A stretch of 64,000 bases of DNA from Psychrobacillus faecigallinarum (GCF_014836595.1 NZ_JACSQO010000005.1:144556-208555); one strand, 5' to 3'; positions 1 to 9,420 are shown, counted from the stretch's first letter. Notes: generated from the letters alone by a model not told the origin. Numbers and translations: made by a program.

Positions 1-417
1 TCCCTTACGGCCCGCGCCAGAAGAGATTTGCATAACCTTCTTTGGAATTTCTTTTTGTTCTGTCATCTTTATAAATGTTCCCGTCAAAATCATAGGCGCA
101 GTTAAGTTTACTGCAATACTTTTTGCCACTAAATTGTTATCTATATCTCCCGCTGTCCCGATAGGTTCAATTGTTCCTGCGTTATTGATAAGTGTTATAG
201 TCGTTGCACCCTCTATGACTTCATTCATCAACTCTTCCATAGTTTCCGCTATTTTTTCAGTTTTAGCTAAATCTAATATGAAGTGATGATAATTAGAATG
301 CTCAAATTTACTTTCTCCTCTAGCAATCCCATATACCACTTTATTGTTGTCTAGTAATTGCTTTACTAACTCTTGTCCAATACCGTTAGTTGATCCCGTT
401 ACGATAAATACATCCAT
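1..417 (-). CDS. SDR family oxidoreductase, YueD-like (3' end off window)
   Basis: This is the first 139 codons of a short-chain dehydrogenase/reductase; the C-terminal part lies beyond the left edge. The ATG at 417 is preceded by a GGGGGA ribosome site. The Rossmann motif TGSTNGIG follows the first beta strand, NNAG sits in the middle, and the ISSGAG strand carrying the usual catalytic serine is near the edge. The opening MDVFIVTGSTNGIGQ resembles Bacillus YueD, a benzil reductase of the sepiapterin-reductase-like branch, but the YxxxK motif and the substrate-binding C-terminus are not in view. Substrate is therefore unassigned. NADP(H)-dependent carbonyl reduction in the cytoplasm is the family role. 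Confidence 0.85.
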   Translation of the reverse strand, partial: MDVFIVTGSTNGIGQELVKQLLDNNKVVYGIARGESKFEHSNYHHFILDLAKTEKIAETMEELMNEVIEGATTITLINNAGTIEPIGTAGDIDNNLVAKSIAVNLTAPMILTGTFIKMTEQKEIPKKVMQISSGAGRKG

Positions 418-505
418 TTCATTTCCCCCTTCAATTGCTATTACTATTAGCATATCTTTCCTTTTAGCTACTTTCAATTATGTTTATGTACAAGTTTGGA
501 GAAAA

Positions 506-540
506 TAAAAAAAGACCTCGAAAATATTTTTTCTAGGTCT
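506..540 (-). terminator. intrinsic terminator of the 566-1366 gene
   Basis: AGACCT and AGGTCT arms enclose an AT-rich loop. Read on the minus strand the hairpin is followed by seven T residues. It lies 25 bases past the hydrolase stop codon. Confidence 0.7.
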
Positions 541-565
541 AGTCAGAATCACCAGCAAGCTTTCA

Positions 566-1366
566 TTAAATAAAGTCCATTAACAAGCTATTAAACCTTT
601 CTCTTTCCTCCCAGAAGGGACCATGACCACTGTAGTAAAACGGCAACAATTGTGAGTTTGAAATTTGCTGATGAATTTCCTCAGCTTGAGAAAAAGGGAT
701 AACCCTATCATGGATGCCATGTACAATAATCGTTGGTGTAACTATTTGGCGTAGATCCTGTTGAACATTTTCATCTCTAAGTAACTCGATGACTGCTGCT
801 GTAGACCACCCAGCTGCTTGCAATCCCATGTGAAAGAACCAATCACAAAACTCCTCCGTAGCATATTGAAAAAAGAAACTATCCGTTACTTCTCGCATCA
901 TCTTAGGTCGATCATTCAATGCTAAATGTAAAAAATGGTCAGCTGTGTCTTTTGTAAAACCTGTTGGTGCTGCAGAATCCACTAAAACAAGATGTGTAAC
1001 ACCTTTTCCATTGTACCTAGACATATAGCGTATAGCTATTGCCCCTCCTGTTGAATGACCTACTAGTGCAAAATCATCTAATTGAAGTGCATCTACTATT
1101 GCTAGAATATCATCCGCCAGCCTATCATACGTGTACCCGTCTATTGGTTTATCAGACTGGCCAAATCCTCTCCAATCCAGACCTATACAGCGATACCCCA
1201 TATGTGGGAGCACATCAAACTGATACTCAAACTGCTTGTGACTTAACGGCCAGCCATGAACAAACAAGATGGTTTTTGAGCCGGTAGGATTTATGTCTTC
1301 CACATATAAATTCACACCTGGTTCTACGTTTACAAAATACCCTATACTACTTCCTCCATTGTTCAA
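566..1366 (-). CDS. alpha/beta hydrolase (haloperoxidase-like)
   Basis: A 266-residue single-domain alpha/beta hydrolase. The oxyanion-hole motif HGW is at residues 38-40 and the nucleophile elbow GHSTGG at 103-108 gives Ser105. Asp220 (in VHGIHDRVIP) and His248 (SGHGPF) complete the triad. Length and motif spacing match the non-heme haloperoxidase/esterase group. Substrate is unknown. The start is unusual: no ATG is available in frame. TTG at 1366 has no clear ribosome site, while a perfect GGAGGA inside the ORF is spaced 6 bases before an in-frame ATA. It is a single-gene unit with its own terminator. Confidence 0.85.
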   Translation of the reverse strand: MNNGGSSIGYFVNVEPGVNLYVEDINPTGSKTILFVHGWPLSHKQFEYQFDVLPHMGYRCIGLDWRGFGQSDKPIDGYTYDRLADDILAIVDALQLDDFALVGHSTGGAIAIRYMSRYNGKGVTHLVLVDSAAPTGFTKDTADHFLHLALNDRPKMMREVTDSFFFQYATEEFCDWFFHMGLQAAGWSTAAVIELLRDENVQQDLRQIVTPTIIVHGIHDRVIPFSQAEEIHQQISNSQLLPFYYSGHGPFWEERERFNSLLMDFI

Positions 1367-1419
1367 TTGATTTTCATTAGCGTATTCATCTCATTAGACA
1401 TGAGTTACTTTTGACATAA

Positions 1420-1456
1420 AAAGTCCCATTCTAGCCTTGGGAGGGCATAGAATGGG
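1420..1456 (-). terminator. intrinsic terminator of the 1491-3149 gene
   Basis: CCCATTCTA and TAGAATGGG arms form a stem. On the minus strand it is followed by ACTTTTTA. It lies about 35 bases downstream of the membrane protein stop. Confidence 0.7.
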
Positions 1457-1490
1457 CGCAGCTATTAAGAGTAAGTCACTCTCTATTCAG

Positions 1491-3149
1491 TTATTCAATA
1501 CCTTCTATCGTTACTTCCTTCACTGGTAAGAATAACTCTCCAGTTTCTAAGTACTTCACCTGTACCTTGTCGCCTACTTCCATATAAACAACGAATGGCG
1601 CCATTTCTGAAGAGACAATGTAATTTATTTTATTGTCTAGCAAGAACGATACTTGCGTGAAGTCTCCCACACGTTCTTTAAATACACGTACTACTGTGCC
1701 AGAGACTGATTTTTCCTCAGCGCTTGAACTGCCATCTACTGTACTTCCTCCACGCTGAATTGCTGTTTTATAGAGTTTTAATGCCTCATTCGGTGTATTA
1801 CCATATACCGATATTTCTGGGTTAGCGGCTGAGACGATAAAGTAATTCTGTAAGAATCCGTTTGAATCCAGTACTGGTGTTAGCCAGCTTGCCTCTCCGT
1901 AGAAATTATACAGAACTGGCATTTCACCGGACCATTTCTTTTCAATAAATTTCTTTTCAATAATTTGAAGTGCCCCTTGCGAGTCCATATAGGAATCCTC
2001 AAGGTTTCCAGTGTAGTAGGTCGCTTTGCCTGTTCGCCCGTCCGTCAAGGAATAGCCAAGCATAGAATCTACACCTTCTTTTGGACTCGTAAAGTCTGTA
2101 AAATAATACATTTCTCCATTTTCAGTGAAGATTGGGCTGACGTTTGCCTCTGTTCCCTCATCTGAAGGTAGCCTCACGTCCTTTTTACCAATCAAGCTAT
2201 TGATAAACCCATGTACATATTTTCCGTAATAGCTATTTTGTAAGCTAACCGTCTCTGGTGACACCGCACCATCGATAAATTCTGGGACATCTGCAAGCGC
2301 AAACGATTCTGTTTGGCCTGTTGAAGGGTCTACAACGACAATACCTTCTACATCAAAACCGTTACGAGCTGTGATGAATTTACCATATGATCGAATATAA
2401 TATGGCTCACCATCTTCATCAATTTCTAATTGTGCATCTCCATAAAAGATTTTATTCGGATGCTTCATACGCATATGTCTTTCCAAGTTTTTATGAAGAT
2501 ATGATGATGGTGTATAAGTCATGTCTGCTTTTACAAATTTCGGATTATCCGCCGAATCGGTTGCACTCATTGTAAAATACCCTGGAGTAACATCCCCATT
2601 CCACCACTTGAAGAATCCTGAAAATTCTACGGGTGCAATATAAACGTACTTGCCATCTACTTTTTGAATTTGTAAATTACCCAATTCATAATAGCTTGTG
2701 TTTGGCACTTGCCCAAATGCCTTCTTCATTTTGTTACGAGCAAACTTAGGAGGAACACTAGCTGGTGTCTTTGTTTCATCGAATGCTTCGATTTCCACTT
2801 GTTCATCCATTTTCGCTACATCGTACTTTTTATCAGCATTCCAAACCGGAGCTGAAAGCATATAAATCGTTAGAGCTAAGCTACCCAGTAAAAGAACTCC
2901 TTTTACCTTTTGTTCTACGCCTCTTGCCAAAAATGTTCCTGCAAAAGTTATAATCACTAGCCATGGCCATAAGGCAGTCCAGTTTCTATCCAAATTGGTT
3001 ACATAGTATATAATTGCAACTACGACGAATGTTAGGATTGTTAGTAAAGCAATTGAAGAAACTTTATCTTTTCGATCGCCGCCGAGTGGGACTACTAATA
3101 ATGCAGTAACAATTGCGACTACGGCTGAAATAATAAATACATAAGCCAT
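1491..3149 (-). CDS. conserved membrane protein of unknown function, 552 aa
   Basis: I do not recognise a characterised family. The first ~125 residues hold about four hydrophobic segments (residues 1-22, 33-52, 60-77, 84-102). They are followed by a large hydrophilic region of about 430 residues, probably extracytoplasmic given the topology and abundance of YY/W-rich beta segments. The last ~75 residues (from SGTVVRVF) look like a small OB/SH3-like beta domain. No catalytic motif is visible. It is monocistronic with its own terminator, between a hydrolase and the siderophore operon. A cell-surface or envelope role is inference only. Confidence 0.7.
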   Translation of the reverse strand: MAYVFIISAVVAIVTALLVVPLGGDRKDKVSSIALLTILTFVVVAIIYYVTNLDRNWTALWPWLVIITFAGTFLARGVEQKVKGVLLLGSLALTIYMLSAPVWNADKKYDVAKMDEQVEIEAFDETKTPASVPPKFARNKMKKAFGQVPNTSYYELGNLQIQKVDGKYVYIAPVEFSGFFKWWNGDVTPGYFTMSATDSADNPKFVKADMTYTPSSYLHKNLERHMRMKHPNKIFYGDAQLEIDEDGEPYYIRSYGKFITARNGFDVEGIVVVDPSTGQTESFALADVPEFIDGAVSPETVSLQNSYYGKYVHGFINSLIGKKDVRLPSDEGTEANVSPIFTENGEMYYFTDFTSPKEGVDSMLGYSLTDGRTGKATYYTGNLEDSYMDSQGALQIIEKKFIEKKWSGEMPVLYNFYGEASWLTPVLDSNGFLQNYFIVSAANPEISVYGNTPNEALKLYKTAIQRGGSTVDGSSSAEEKSVSGTVVRVFKERVGDFTQVSFLLDNKINYIVSSEMAPFVVYMEVGDKVQVKYLETGELFLPVKEVTIEGIE

Positions 3150-3341
3150 TTATCCATCCTTCTTTCTTTTATTCATACTTCTTTATACGGTCGTAAGAAG
3201 AAATAGTTTCAAGCTTTTCGTTATATTGATTTTTGAAAGTAGCCATAAGAGCTGATAAATTGCCGCCATTATACCGTTTCTATACGCTCTTCATACGATT
3301 TTCATAGCTATTTTTTCTCATATAGGATTTTCTTTAAAACA

Positions 3342-3398
3342 AAAATACCCTATAAGATGACCTTTTTTCAAAGTGTCTATCTTATAGGGTACCTTTTG
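3342..3398. terminator. bidirectional terminator after yclQ
   Basis: ACCCTATAAGAT and ATCTTATAGGGT arms form a 12-bp stem around a loop of roughly 20 bases. Read on the minus strand it ends in TATTTTTG, directly downstream of the siderophore-binding protein gene. Confidence 0.75.
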
Positions 3399-3413
3399 TT
3401 GAGATCCAAAAAA

Positions 3414-4454
3414 TTATTTTAATTCATTTAAGATTTCATCTAATTTTTCTGTTTCTGTTGTTACACCGTTGCTTGAGAAGTACCAGTTAACACCGTCTAG
3501 GTATACGATTTTGCCTTCTTTGTAAGCACGAGTTTGTTTGATAATATCATTTTCGATGTCTGCTTTAATTGTTTCTACATCAGAAGCAGTACGATCAATA
3601 ATTAGTAATACTTCTGGGTCAACAGAAAGGATTGACTCGTAAGAGAAATCAGAACCATGTGATGAAGCTTCAATATCAGTAGTCGCTGGTTTAAAGCCAA
3701 AGTCATTATATACGTAAGCAAAACGAGAATCTGCCCCGTTATCGAAACCAGAGATTTTCTTATCGTTGTACATTGCTACTAATGCGTTTTCATAACCTGC
3801 TGCTTTTTCTTTCACAGCATCTACTTTCTCTTGTAACGCTGCTTTTAATTCTTTAGCTTCTGTTTCTTTATCAAAGATTTGAGCTGCTAAGTCAACTGTT
3901 TCATTTACAGCATCAATATAGTTTTGGTTATCAGAACCGATGAATACTACGTTCGGTGTGATTTCTTTCAATTCTTCATAGAATGGAGATTGACGACCAG
4001 AGATAAAAATAACATCTGGTTCAGCAGCTGCTACTGCTTCAAAGTCAATTTGTTTTAATGTACCAACATCAGCAACACCGTCAACAACATATTTTTCTTT
4101 TAAGTGCGGAGGGATGTTACCTTTACCACCGCCAGCTGCGATTCCTACGATACCTTCCACACCTAAAGCATCAAGTGTATCTAAGAATCCATAGTCCAAT
4201 GTGATAATACGTTCAGGCATTTTTTCTAATGTAACATCTTCAAATGTGATTGTTGTACCTTTTTCTTCATCTTCACGTGAAGCAGTTAAGGAAGATACTG
4301 TCATTGGGAATGCAGAAGTTTCCGCCACCTCATTTTCTGCAACAGGTGTTTCTTTATCAGTAGATTCTCCAGCTGATGATTCGTCATCTGAGTTACATGC
4401 TCCCAGCATTAATGTTAAAGCTGCTAACGCAGTTAAAAGTTTCCATTTCTTCAT
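3414..4454 (-). CDS. yclQ: siderophore ABC transporter substrate-binding lipoprotein, YclQ-like
   Basis: A 346-residue iron-siderophore binding protein of the helical-backbone periplasmic-binding fold. The lipobox ends at Cys20 (LMLGAC) after a Lys-rich signal peptide, so it should be anchored to the outer face of the membrane. The body has the FecB/FatB-like sequence RIITLDYGFLDTLDALG and EPDVIFIS. It is the last gene of a four-gene set whose order (permease, permease, ATPase, binding protein) matches Bacillus subtilis yclNOPQ, the petrobactin importer. Petrobactin as ligand is inferred from that match. A gap of 218 bases and its own Fur box upstream suggest an additional dedicated promoter. 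Confidence 0.88.
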   Translation of the reverse strand: MKKWKLLTALAALTLMLGACNSDDESSAGESTDKETPVAENEVAETSAFPMTVSSLTASREDEEKGTTITFEDVTLEKMPERIITLDYGFLDTLDALGVEGIVGIAAGGGKGNIPPHLKEKYVVDGVADVGTLKQIDFEAVAAAEPDVIFISGRQSPFYEELKEITPNVVFIGSDNQNYIDAVNETVDLAAQIFDKETEAKELKAALQEKVDAVKEKAAGYENALVAMYNDKKISGFDNGADSRFAYVYNDFGFKPATTDIEASSHGSDFSYESILSVDPEVLLIIDRTASDVETIKADIENDIIKQTRAYKEGKIVYLDGVNWYFSSNGVTTETEKLDEILNELK

Positions 4455-4487
4455 CTTTTGCTTCCTCCTAGAAATACTATCTTTAAT

Positions 4488-4508
4488 TGAAAATGATTAT
4501 CATTTTCA
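4488..4508. promoter_or_regulatory. Fur box upstream of yclQ
   Basis: Ten-base arms TGAAAATGAT and ATCATTTTCA flank a single T, an almost perfect classical Fur operator. It lies 34 bases upstream of the yclQ start. Iron-dependent repression follows from the known role of Fur in Bacillus. Confidence 0.85.
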
Positions 4509-4672
4509 TTCGTCTGTAATCAGTTTAAATGAAACGCACAAAATTTGTCAACTCATTTTTGCAATTAATTCTCATTCTCATTTAAACCGCATTAAATACG
4601 TGCATAAGTGACTAGACTCATGCACGCAGATTGAATCTTCTACCTATTAGAGATAAAACATTTTGCTGAAAA

Positions 4673-5437
4673 TTAATGGGAATTGAAGTATACGCAAATA
4701 CGGCAACCATCTTGCACTTGTACAGGAATATCCATATCATATACATCACGTAAAGCTTCCGAGTTAATAATCTCATGCGTTGGACCATCCTTTACAAGAC
4801 GGCCATCCTTTAATGCTACGATGCGATCAGAGTATACAGAAGCAAAGTTAATGTCATGTAATACAATGACTACAGTTTTCCCTAAATCATCTACAAGCTT
4901 GCGTAAAATTTTCATAATTTGTACAGAATGTTTCATATCTAGATTATTTAAGGGCTCATCTAATAAAATATATTCTGTATCCTGAGCAATAACCATTGAA
5001 ATAAATGCACGCTGTTTTTGACCACCCGATAACTCATCTAAAAAACTATCTTGCATCTCGGTTAAGTTCATATATTCCAGTGCTTGGTCGACCAATTTTT
5101 CATCCTCTGCATTTAGTCGGCCCTTGGAATACGGATAGCGACCAAAGGAAACAAGCTCGCGAACAGTTAAACGTATATTTAAGTGGTTTGCCTGTTTTAA
5201 AATAGCTACTCGCTTTGCAAAAGTATCTGACTTCATTTTCTTTACGTCCGTTTGATCTAAAAATACTTCCCCTGTATCAGCATCTAATAGTCGGCTCACC
5301 ATTGATAACAAAGTGGATTTACCAGCACCATTTGGGCCAATAAAAGAAGTGATAGCCTTTGGTTGGATTTTTAATGTTACATTTTCAACGACCGTTTTTT
5401 TCCCAAAGCTTTTAGAAAGCTCTTTAATTTCAATCAT
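4673..5437 (-). CDS. yclP: siderophore ABC transporter ATP-binding protein, YclP-like
   Basis: A 254-residue ABC ATPase energising siderophore uptake. Walker A GPNGAGKST is at residues 34-42, the signature LSGGQ at 136-140, and Walker B ILLDEP at 157-162, with a switch His in VIVLHD. It overlaps the upstream permease by four bases (ATGA-type), which implies translational coupling. The FepC-like pattern (YPYSKGRL, NNLDMKHS) fits iron-siderophore importers. Family assignment is firm; petrobactin specificity rests on operon order. Confidence 0.92.
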   Translation of the reverse strand: MIEIKELSKSFGKKTVVENVTLKIQPKAITSFIGPNGAGKSTLLSMVSRLLDADTGEVFLDQTDVKKMKSDTFAKRVAILKQANHLNIRLTVRELVSFGRYPYSKGRLNAEDEKLVDQALEYMNLTEMQDSFLDELSGGQKQRAFISMVIAQDTEYILLDEPLNNLDMKHSVQIMKILRKLVDDLGKTVVIVLHDINFASVYSDRIVALKDGRLVKDGPTHEIINSEALRDVYDMDIPVQVQDGCRICVYFNSH

Positions 5438-6390
5438 TCTGCTTTCCTACTTTCCTTTAGTAATAAGTAAATAAAGTAAATCCCACCGACAAAGTTAATT
5501 ATTACACTAATCGTTGTATTCAAATGGAATACATGCTGCACGAGAAATTGTCCTCCGACAAGCGCTATAATACTAATCAGGCTCGCCCCAACAATCAATA
5601 CAGAATGTTTATAGGTGTCTAAATATTGATACGCTACATTCGCTACAATTAAACCTAAGAATGTGACAGGTCCAACTAACGCTGTTGAAGTAGCTATTAA
5701 CACAGAAGATAATATTAAAACTTGTAGTACGATTCTGTCATAGTTAACACCTAGATTGATGGCATTATCTCGACCTAATGATACAACATTCAAATCTCTC
5801 AATAATCGAGAACCATACAAAAATGCAAGTCCCAGTATAACTATTGCAATAAGTAACAATTCTGTTTTCACATTCATAAAGCTTGCAAACAATCGAGCTT
5901 GTAGACTTTCATACTCTACAGGATCAATAATAACTTGCATGAATGTTACTAGACTTCCTAACAAGGTTCCAATAATCATACCCGCTAACAATAGAAGGAA
6001 AATTGGATATTTATCTGCTCGGAATAAAAAACGATATAAGATTAAAGCGAAAATTACCATCGCAATAATAGATACACTAAAGTTTAAGTAACGGCTTACG
6101 ACGAAAACAGAAGCTGAACCTGCTGTAAAGTATATTACCGTTTGCACTACTTGATACATAGAGTCAATACCCATTACGGAAGGTGTTAATAAACGGTTAT
6201 GTGTTACAGTCTGGAATATAACCGTCGCATATGCAATTGCTGTACCAGTAATAACCATTGCAGCTAAACGCTCTAAACGCTTTGGAAAGGCATAACTGAA
6301 ACCACCCTGAATATTATAAAATGCAAACAACGCCATAAATATTAACGCAATAACACCTAAAATAATTAGCTTGGTACTATTTTTTCGCAT
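5434..6390 (-). CDS. yclO: siderophore ABC transporter permease, YclO-like
   Basis: A 318-residue FecCD-family permease with about nine or ten hydrophobic segments. The conserved GPVTFLGLIVANVA block, which contacts the ATPase in this family, is near residue 240. It overlaps the preceding permease gene by 14 bases and the following ATPase gene by four, so the three are one transcript. It forms the membrane channel with the other permease. Confidence 0.92.
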   Translation of the reverse strand: MRKNSTKLIILGVIALIFMALFAFYNIQGGFSYAFPKRLERLAAMVITGTAIAYATVIFQTVTHNRLLTPSVMGIDSMYQVVQTVIYFTAGSASVFVVSRYLNFSVSIIAMVIFALILYRFLFRADKYPIFLLLLAGMIIGTLLGSLVTFMQVIIDPVEYESLQARLFASFMNVKTELLLIAIVILGLAFLYGSRLLRDLNVVSLGRDNAINLGVNYDRIVLQVLILSSVLIATSTALVGPVTFLGLIVANVAYQYLDTYKHSVLIVGASLISIIALVGGQFLVQHVFHLNTTISVIINFVGGIYFIYLLLKESRKAE

Positions 6391-7333
6391 ATGCTTTCCC
6401 CCTAAACAACATAATTAAGAAGATCGCACTGCCAATTACGGCGACTGTCGTATTAACCGGAATTTCATATGGATGGACAATTAAACGGCTTATAATATCA
6501 CATGCGAGTAAGAATGCAGCACCCATGAAAATAGTATGCGGTATTGTCTTGCGTAAATTATCTCCCAGATACAAAGAAACAAGGTTAGGAACGATTAAAC
6601 CTAAGAATGGGATAATACCTACTGTTAAAACAACCGTTGTAGAAATTATCGCTACAATGACAAGACCTATATTTAACACTGTACGATAACTTAGGCCTAA
6701 GTTTTTTGCAAAATCCTCACCCATACCTGCTACAGTGAATTTATTTGCATAAATATAAGCAATAATAATCGCTGGTACAGCTACGTATAGTAATTCATAG
6801 CGCCCAGAGACAACTAATGTAAAGCTCCCTAAAAAGAATGATTCAACATTTTGTAAAACATCTGCTTCATATCCTAAGAATGTTGAGATGGCCCCAATGA
6901 TATTACCGTACATAATACCGATTAAAGGTACGAAAATAACATCCTTAAATTTAATACGCTCAAGCAATTGCATAAAGATAAAAGTTCCAATTAGAGCAAA
7001 TGTAAAACTAAAGAAAATCTGTCCCATATAAGACATATTTGTAAAGAATATCATCGAAACTATAACACCTAGTTTTGCTGCATCAAGTGTACCAGCCGTT
7101 GTCGGTGATACGAATTTGTTTCGGCTTAAGCTTTGCATAATTAAGCCCGCAATACCCATTCCTGCACCAGCTAATATAATTGCCATTAAGCGTGGCAATC
7201 GACTCATTAAAAAGATTTGGGTCTTTTGGGAGTCCCAATCAAGCAGATCACTCGGTTTAATATCAATGGCTCCTATAAATAGCGAAATAAAGGATAGGAT
7301 AATAGTTGCTACTACTAATATCCATAATCTCAT
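6377..7333 (-). CDS. yclN: siderophore ABC transporter permease, YclN-like
   Basis: A FecCD-family permease of about 318 residues, first gene of the yclNOPQ-like operon. A longer open frame reaches 7432, but it would run through the Fur box. The ATG at 7333, giving MRLWILVV, begins a normal first transmembrane helix, so I take that start. The VGIIPFLGLIVPNLV block is the usual ATPase-coupling loop. An R-L-P-R-L-MA segment follows the first periplasmic loop, as in BtuC/FhuB relatives. Confidence 0.9.
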   Translation of the reverse strand: MRLWILVVATIILSFISLFIGAIDIKPSDLLDWDSQKTQIFLMSRLPRLMAIILAGAGMGIAGLIMQSLSRNKFVSPTTAGTLDAAKLGVIVSMIFFTNMSYMGQIFFSFTFALIGTFIFMQLLERIKFKDVIFVPLIGIMYGNIIGAISTFLGYEADVLQNVESFFLGSFTLVVSGRYELLYVAVPAIIIAYIYANKFTVAGMGEDFAKNLGLSYRTVLNIGLVIVAIISTTVVLTVGIIPFLGLIVPNLVSLYLGDNLRKTIPHTIFMGAAFLLACDIISRLIVHPYEIPVNTTVAVIGSAIFLIMLFRGKAYAKK

Positions 7334-7370
7334 TTGTAATCCCCATAAAAAATTATTTTTCTCAATTTTA

Positions 7371-7391
7371 TTGATAACGATTATCATTATT
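7371..7391. promoter_or_regulatory. Fur box upstream of yclN
   Basis: TTGATAACGATTATCATTAT is a close match to the classical Fur consensus, with inverted TGATAA and TTATCA-type halves. It lies about 40 bases upstream of the preferred yclN start, so the operon promoter should be iron-repressed. Confidence 0.85.
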
Positions 7392-7432
7392 GAGTCGTCT
7401 TTCATTATAAACAAGGAATATAGTAAAATCAA

Positions 7433-7793
7433 CCTGTTCTACTCGATAACACTATTAATTTTCACTATTCTTTGTACTCTAAAATTACGAGACTTCATAA
7501 AAAGATATGGAAGAAGGGCAATTCGACTCTCGCTTACTTTCCCTATCAAGCGAATATAAAAAAACTGCCCATTTTTATTAAGCAGCTATATTACTTATTA
7601 ACTTTTTGTAGTAGCATTTAATTACTTATTAAAATTTTATCATCCTGTTCAAATGTAAATCTTATATATACTTCTAAGCATCTCCATGGTTGCGATTCTT
7701 CAGCGAAATCCATTTGCTCGTTCATCATTTGGGACTTCATCCATTACCCTAAGCCCCCCCAAACATACAACTTATTATTTGAAATGTATACTT
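7433..7793. other. intergenic stretch between yclN and MFS gene
   Basis: AT-rich, with an imperfect hairpin near 7560-7590 (CTGCCCATT and AAGCAGC segments). Apart from a weak 40-codon ORF on the minus strand I see no gene, RNA or strong terminator. A run of seven C residues lies at 7754-7760. Confidence 0.4.
7618..7740 (-). CDS. possible small ORF, 40 aa
   Basis: Reading MKSQMMNEQMDF... to a TAA at 7618, with a G-rich stretch upstream but no well-spaced ribosome site. The composition (acidic, ending QDDKILISN) looks protein-like rather than random, so it could be a small gene or the tail of a lost gene. No family recognised. Confidence 0.2.
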   Translation of the reverse strand: MKSQMMNEQMDFAEESQPWRCLEVYIRFTFEQDDKILISN

Positions 7794-9035
7794 CTACATA
7801 CTAACTTCTTCTAGACATATCGTCTTTTTCTTTTTAACCTCAAAGCCCCTCTTCCAGCTGATCGTCACCATAAAGGCAGACACGACCAATACGCCACTTA
7901 GAACATAGAAACACATGACGATTAGACCTGAAGAAACCATTCCAGTAAAAAGGGCTAGCAATAAAATTCTTATGAGTAAACCAATGGAACGAAACAAACT
8001 ATCAACCCTACCAATGATTTCGTTTGGAATTTGATCCATCAGGAAGGAATTCCTCGCAACCCGAGCTCCACTGTTTCCAATCGCTAAAAACAACATTAAT
8101 GTTAAGTAAATAGGTAGTTCAACAAAGACTATCATGGAAATCGCAACCGTATAAATAAGCACTCCTAAAATGATTGTCTTCTCATTTCCTAGTTTTTGCG
8201 CCAGAATAGGAACAACAATACCTGCTAGCACTGCACCAGCAGCATATATCATCCCTTCTAAACCATATACACTTGCATCCGCGTCTAACACCTCAACTAG
8301 ATAAACAGGAAACAAATAATTTGTTAGCATGACCCCTATAAAAGGCATAAAAGAAAATACTAAAAAGACAAACATGGTTGGACGAGCCAACATATAAACT
8401 AAGCCTTCCCACGTTTTACCTTTCTCCACCTTTTCTGCCTTCGGTCGTTTTACTCTTGTGTAAGGTAGCTTAACATAAAAGTATATCGCTGCTCCGTACG
8501 TCAATACATCTAATAATAAAATATAATGTAAATCCCATTTCATCAGTAAAATACTCGCCACTCCCCCAGCAATCATACTAGAAAGCTGGCCCTGTACCTC
8601 CATCGTTCCATTTAAAGACTTATACTGATCCTTATGGAAAATTTCTTGATTCATCGCAAACATGGTTGGATAAAAAATTGTGTAATATAGACTACCAATC
8701 ATATAAATTAGTGTATAGTGCCAGATTTCATAGGATAAACCTAAAAATCCAATAGAGGCAAAAAACAATAATACAACTAAACAAACCACTTCGCTGATTA
8801 AAAGTAATTTCTTTCTGGACATTCTATCCACTAAAGAACCTACAAAGGGCGTAATTATAAAACTAATGATAGTCATAGAAATTGTAATGTACCCAAATAC
8901 AGCATTGCCATCGTCACTCGTCACTAGCATCCAAGGAATTGCAATCATCGTTATTCCTGAGCCAATAGAGGAAGCTATATTAGCAAATATAATTAACCAA
9001 AATCGTGAATCCTGATATAAAGTTTTCATCGTCAA
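7794..9035 (-). CDS. MFS transporter (macrolide-efflux-like)
   Basis: A 413-residue major facilitator with about twelve transmembrane helices. The loop 2-3 motif appears as GSLVDRMSRKKLLL near residue 65, and a related RVDSLFRSIG appears in the second half. The overall pattern resembles the MefA/TetV-like MFS_3 branch of drug exporters. Substrate cannot be read from sequence. It stands alone between the siderophore operon and a GNAT gene. A GGGGTG ribosome site precedes the ATG at 9035. Confidence 0.85.
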   Translation of the reverse strand: MTMKTLYQDSRFWLIIFANIASSIGSGITMIAIPWMLVTSDDGNAVFGYITISMTIISFIITPFVGSLVDRMSRKKLLLISEVVCLVVLLFFASIGFLGLSYEIWHYTLIYMIGSLYYTIFYPTMFAMNQEIFHKDQYKSLNGTMEVQGQLSSMIAGGVASILLMKWDLHYILLLDVLTYGAAIYFYVKLPYTRVKRPKAEKVEKGKTWEGLVYMLARPTMFVFLVFSFMPFIGVMLTNYLFPVYLVEVLDADASVYGLEGMIYAAGAVLAGIVVPILAQKLGNEKTIILGVLIYTVAISMIVFVELPIYLTLMLFLAIGNSGARVARNSFLMDQIPNEIIGRVDSLFRSIGLLIRILLLALFTGMVSSGLIVMCFYVLSGVLVVSAFMVTISWKRGFEVKKKKTICLEEVSM

Positions 9036-9420
9036 ACACCCCTTAAAATATTCTTACTATTTTAAATATAAGGGAATCGAAGTATCGCGCATTCAGTCAA
9101 AGGTCTTGAATGGTTCTCATACATTTGACTGAAGAAAAGAGAGGATGCAGCTCTTCATCCAACACAATACTCCTGTTTGTGACAAGCTTGCACAGGAACT
9201 TCATAAAAAATTTGAAAAAATATATACCTGATTTTCTAATAAAAAAATCATTTTTACCTTAATGGGTCGTAATCCCAGTAGATAAAAATGATTTATTTGC
9301 CTTACATATTATTTTAAGACCTCAAGTGAGATAAAACCTTTTGGTTACTTCAAAACTACTTAGGGAGCTTTGTCGATTATAGACTCCCTAATGAATTTTC
9401 ATTAAGGGTCTATAATCGCT
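9036..9420. other. non-coding stretch with two hairpins
   Basis: Holds an inverted repeat at 9374-9418 (arms TATAGACTCCCTAATGA-like, about 20 bp) just after the GNAT stop, and a second hairpin at about 9240-9290. An inverted TTCAGTCAAA/TTTGACTGAA pair near 9094-9136 sits upstream of the MFS gene and could be an operator. A plus-strand reading of 28 codons from 9144 has no support. Confidence 0.45.
9240..9290 (-). terminator. intrinsic terminator, minus strand
   Basis: AAATCATTTTTA and TAAAAATGATTT arms enclose about 20 bases. On the minus strand the stem is followed by a run of T residues. It would end transcription from the 9421-11234 genes. Confidence 0.6.

Noticed and set aside
7334..7432. 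N-terminal extension of yclN
   Set aside because: It would translate the Fur box; the ATG at 7333 begins the expected first helix.
9144..9230. Plus-strand 28-codon reading in the MFS/GNAT spacer
   Set aside because: No promoter or terminator, and only a poorly spaced G-rich stretch before the ATG.
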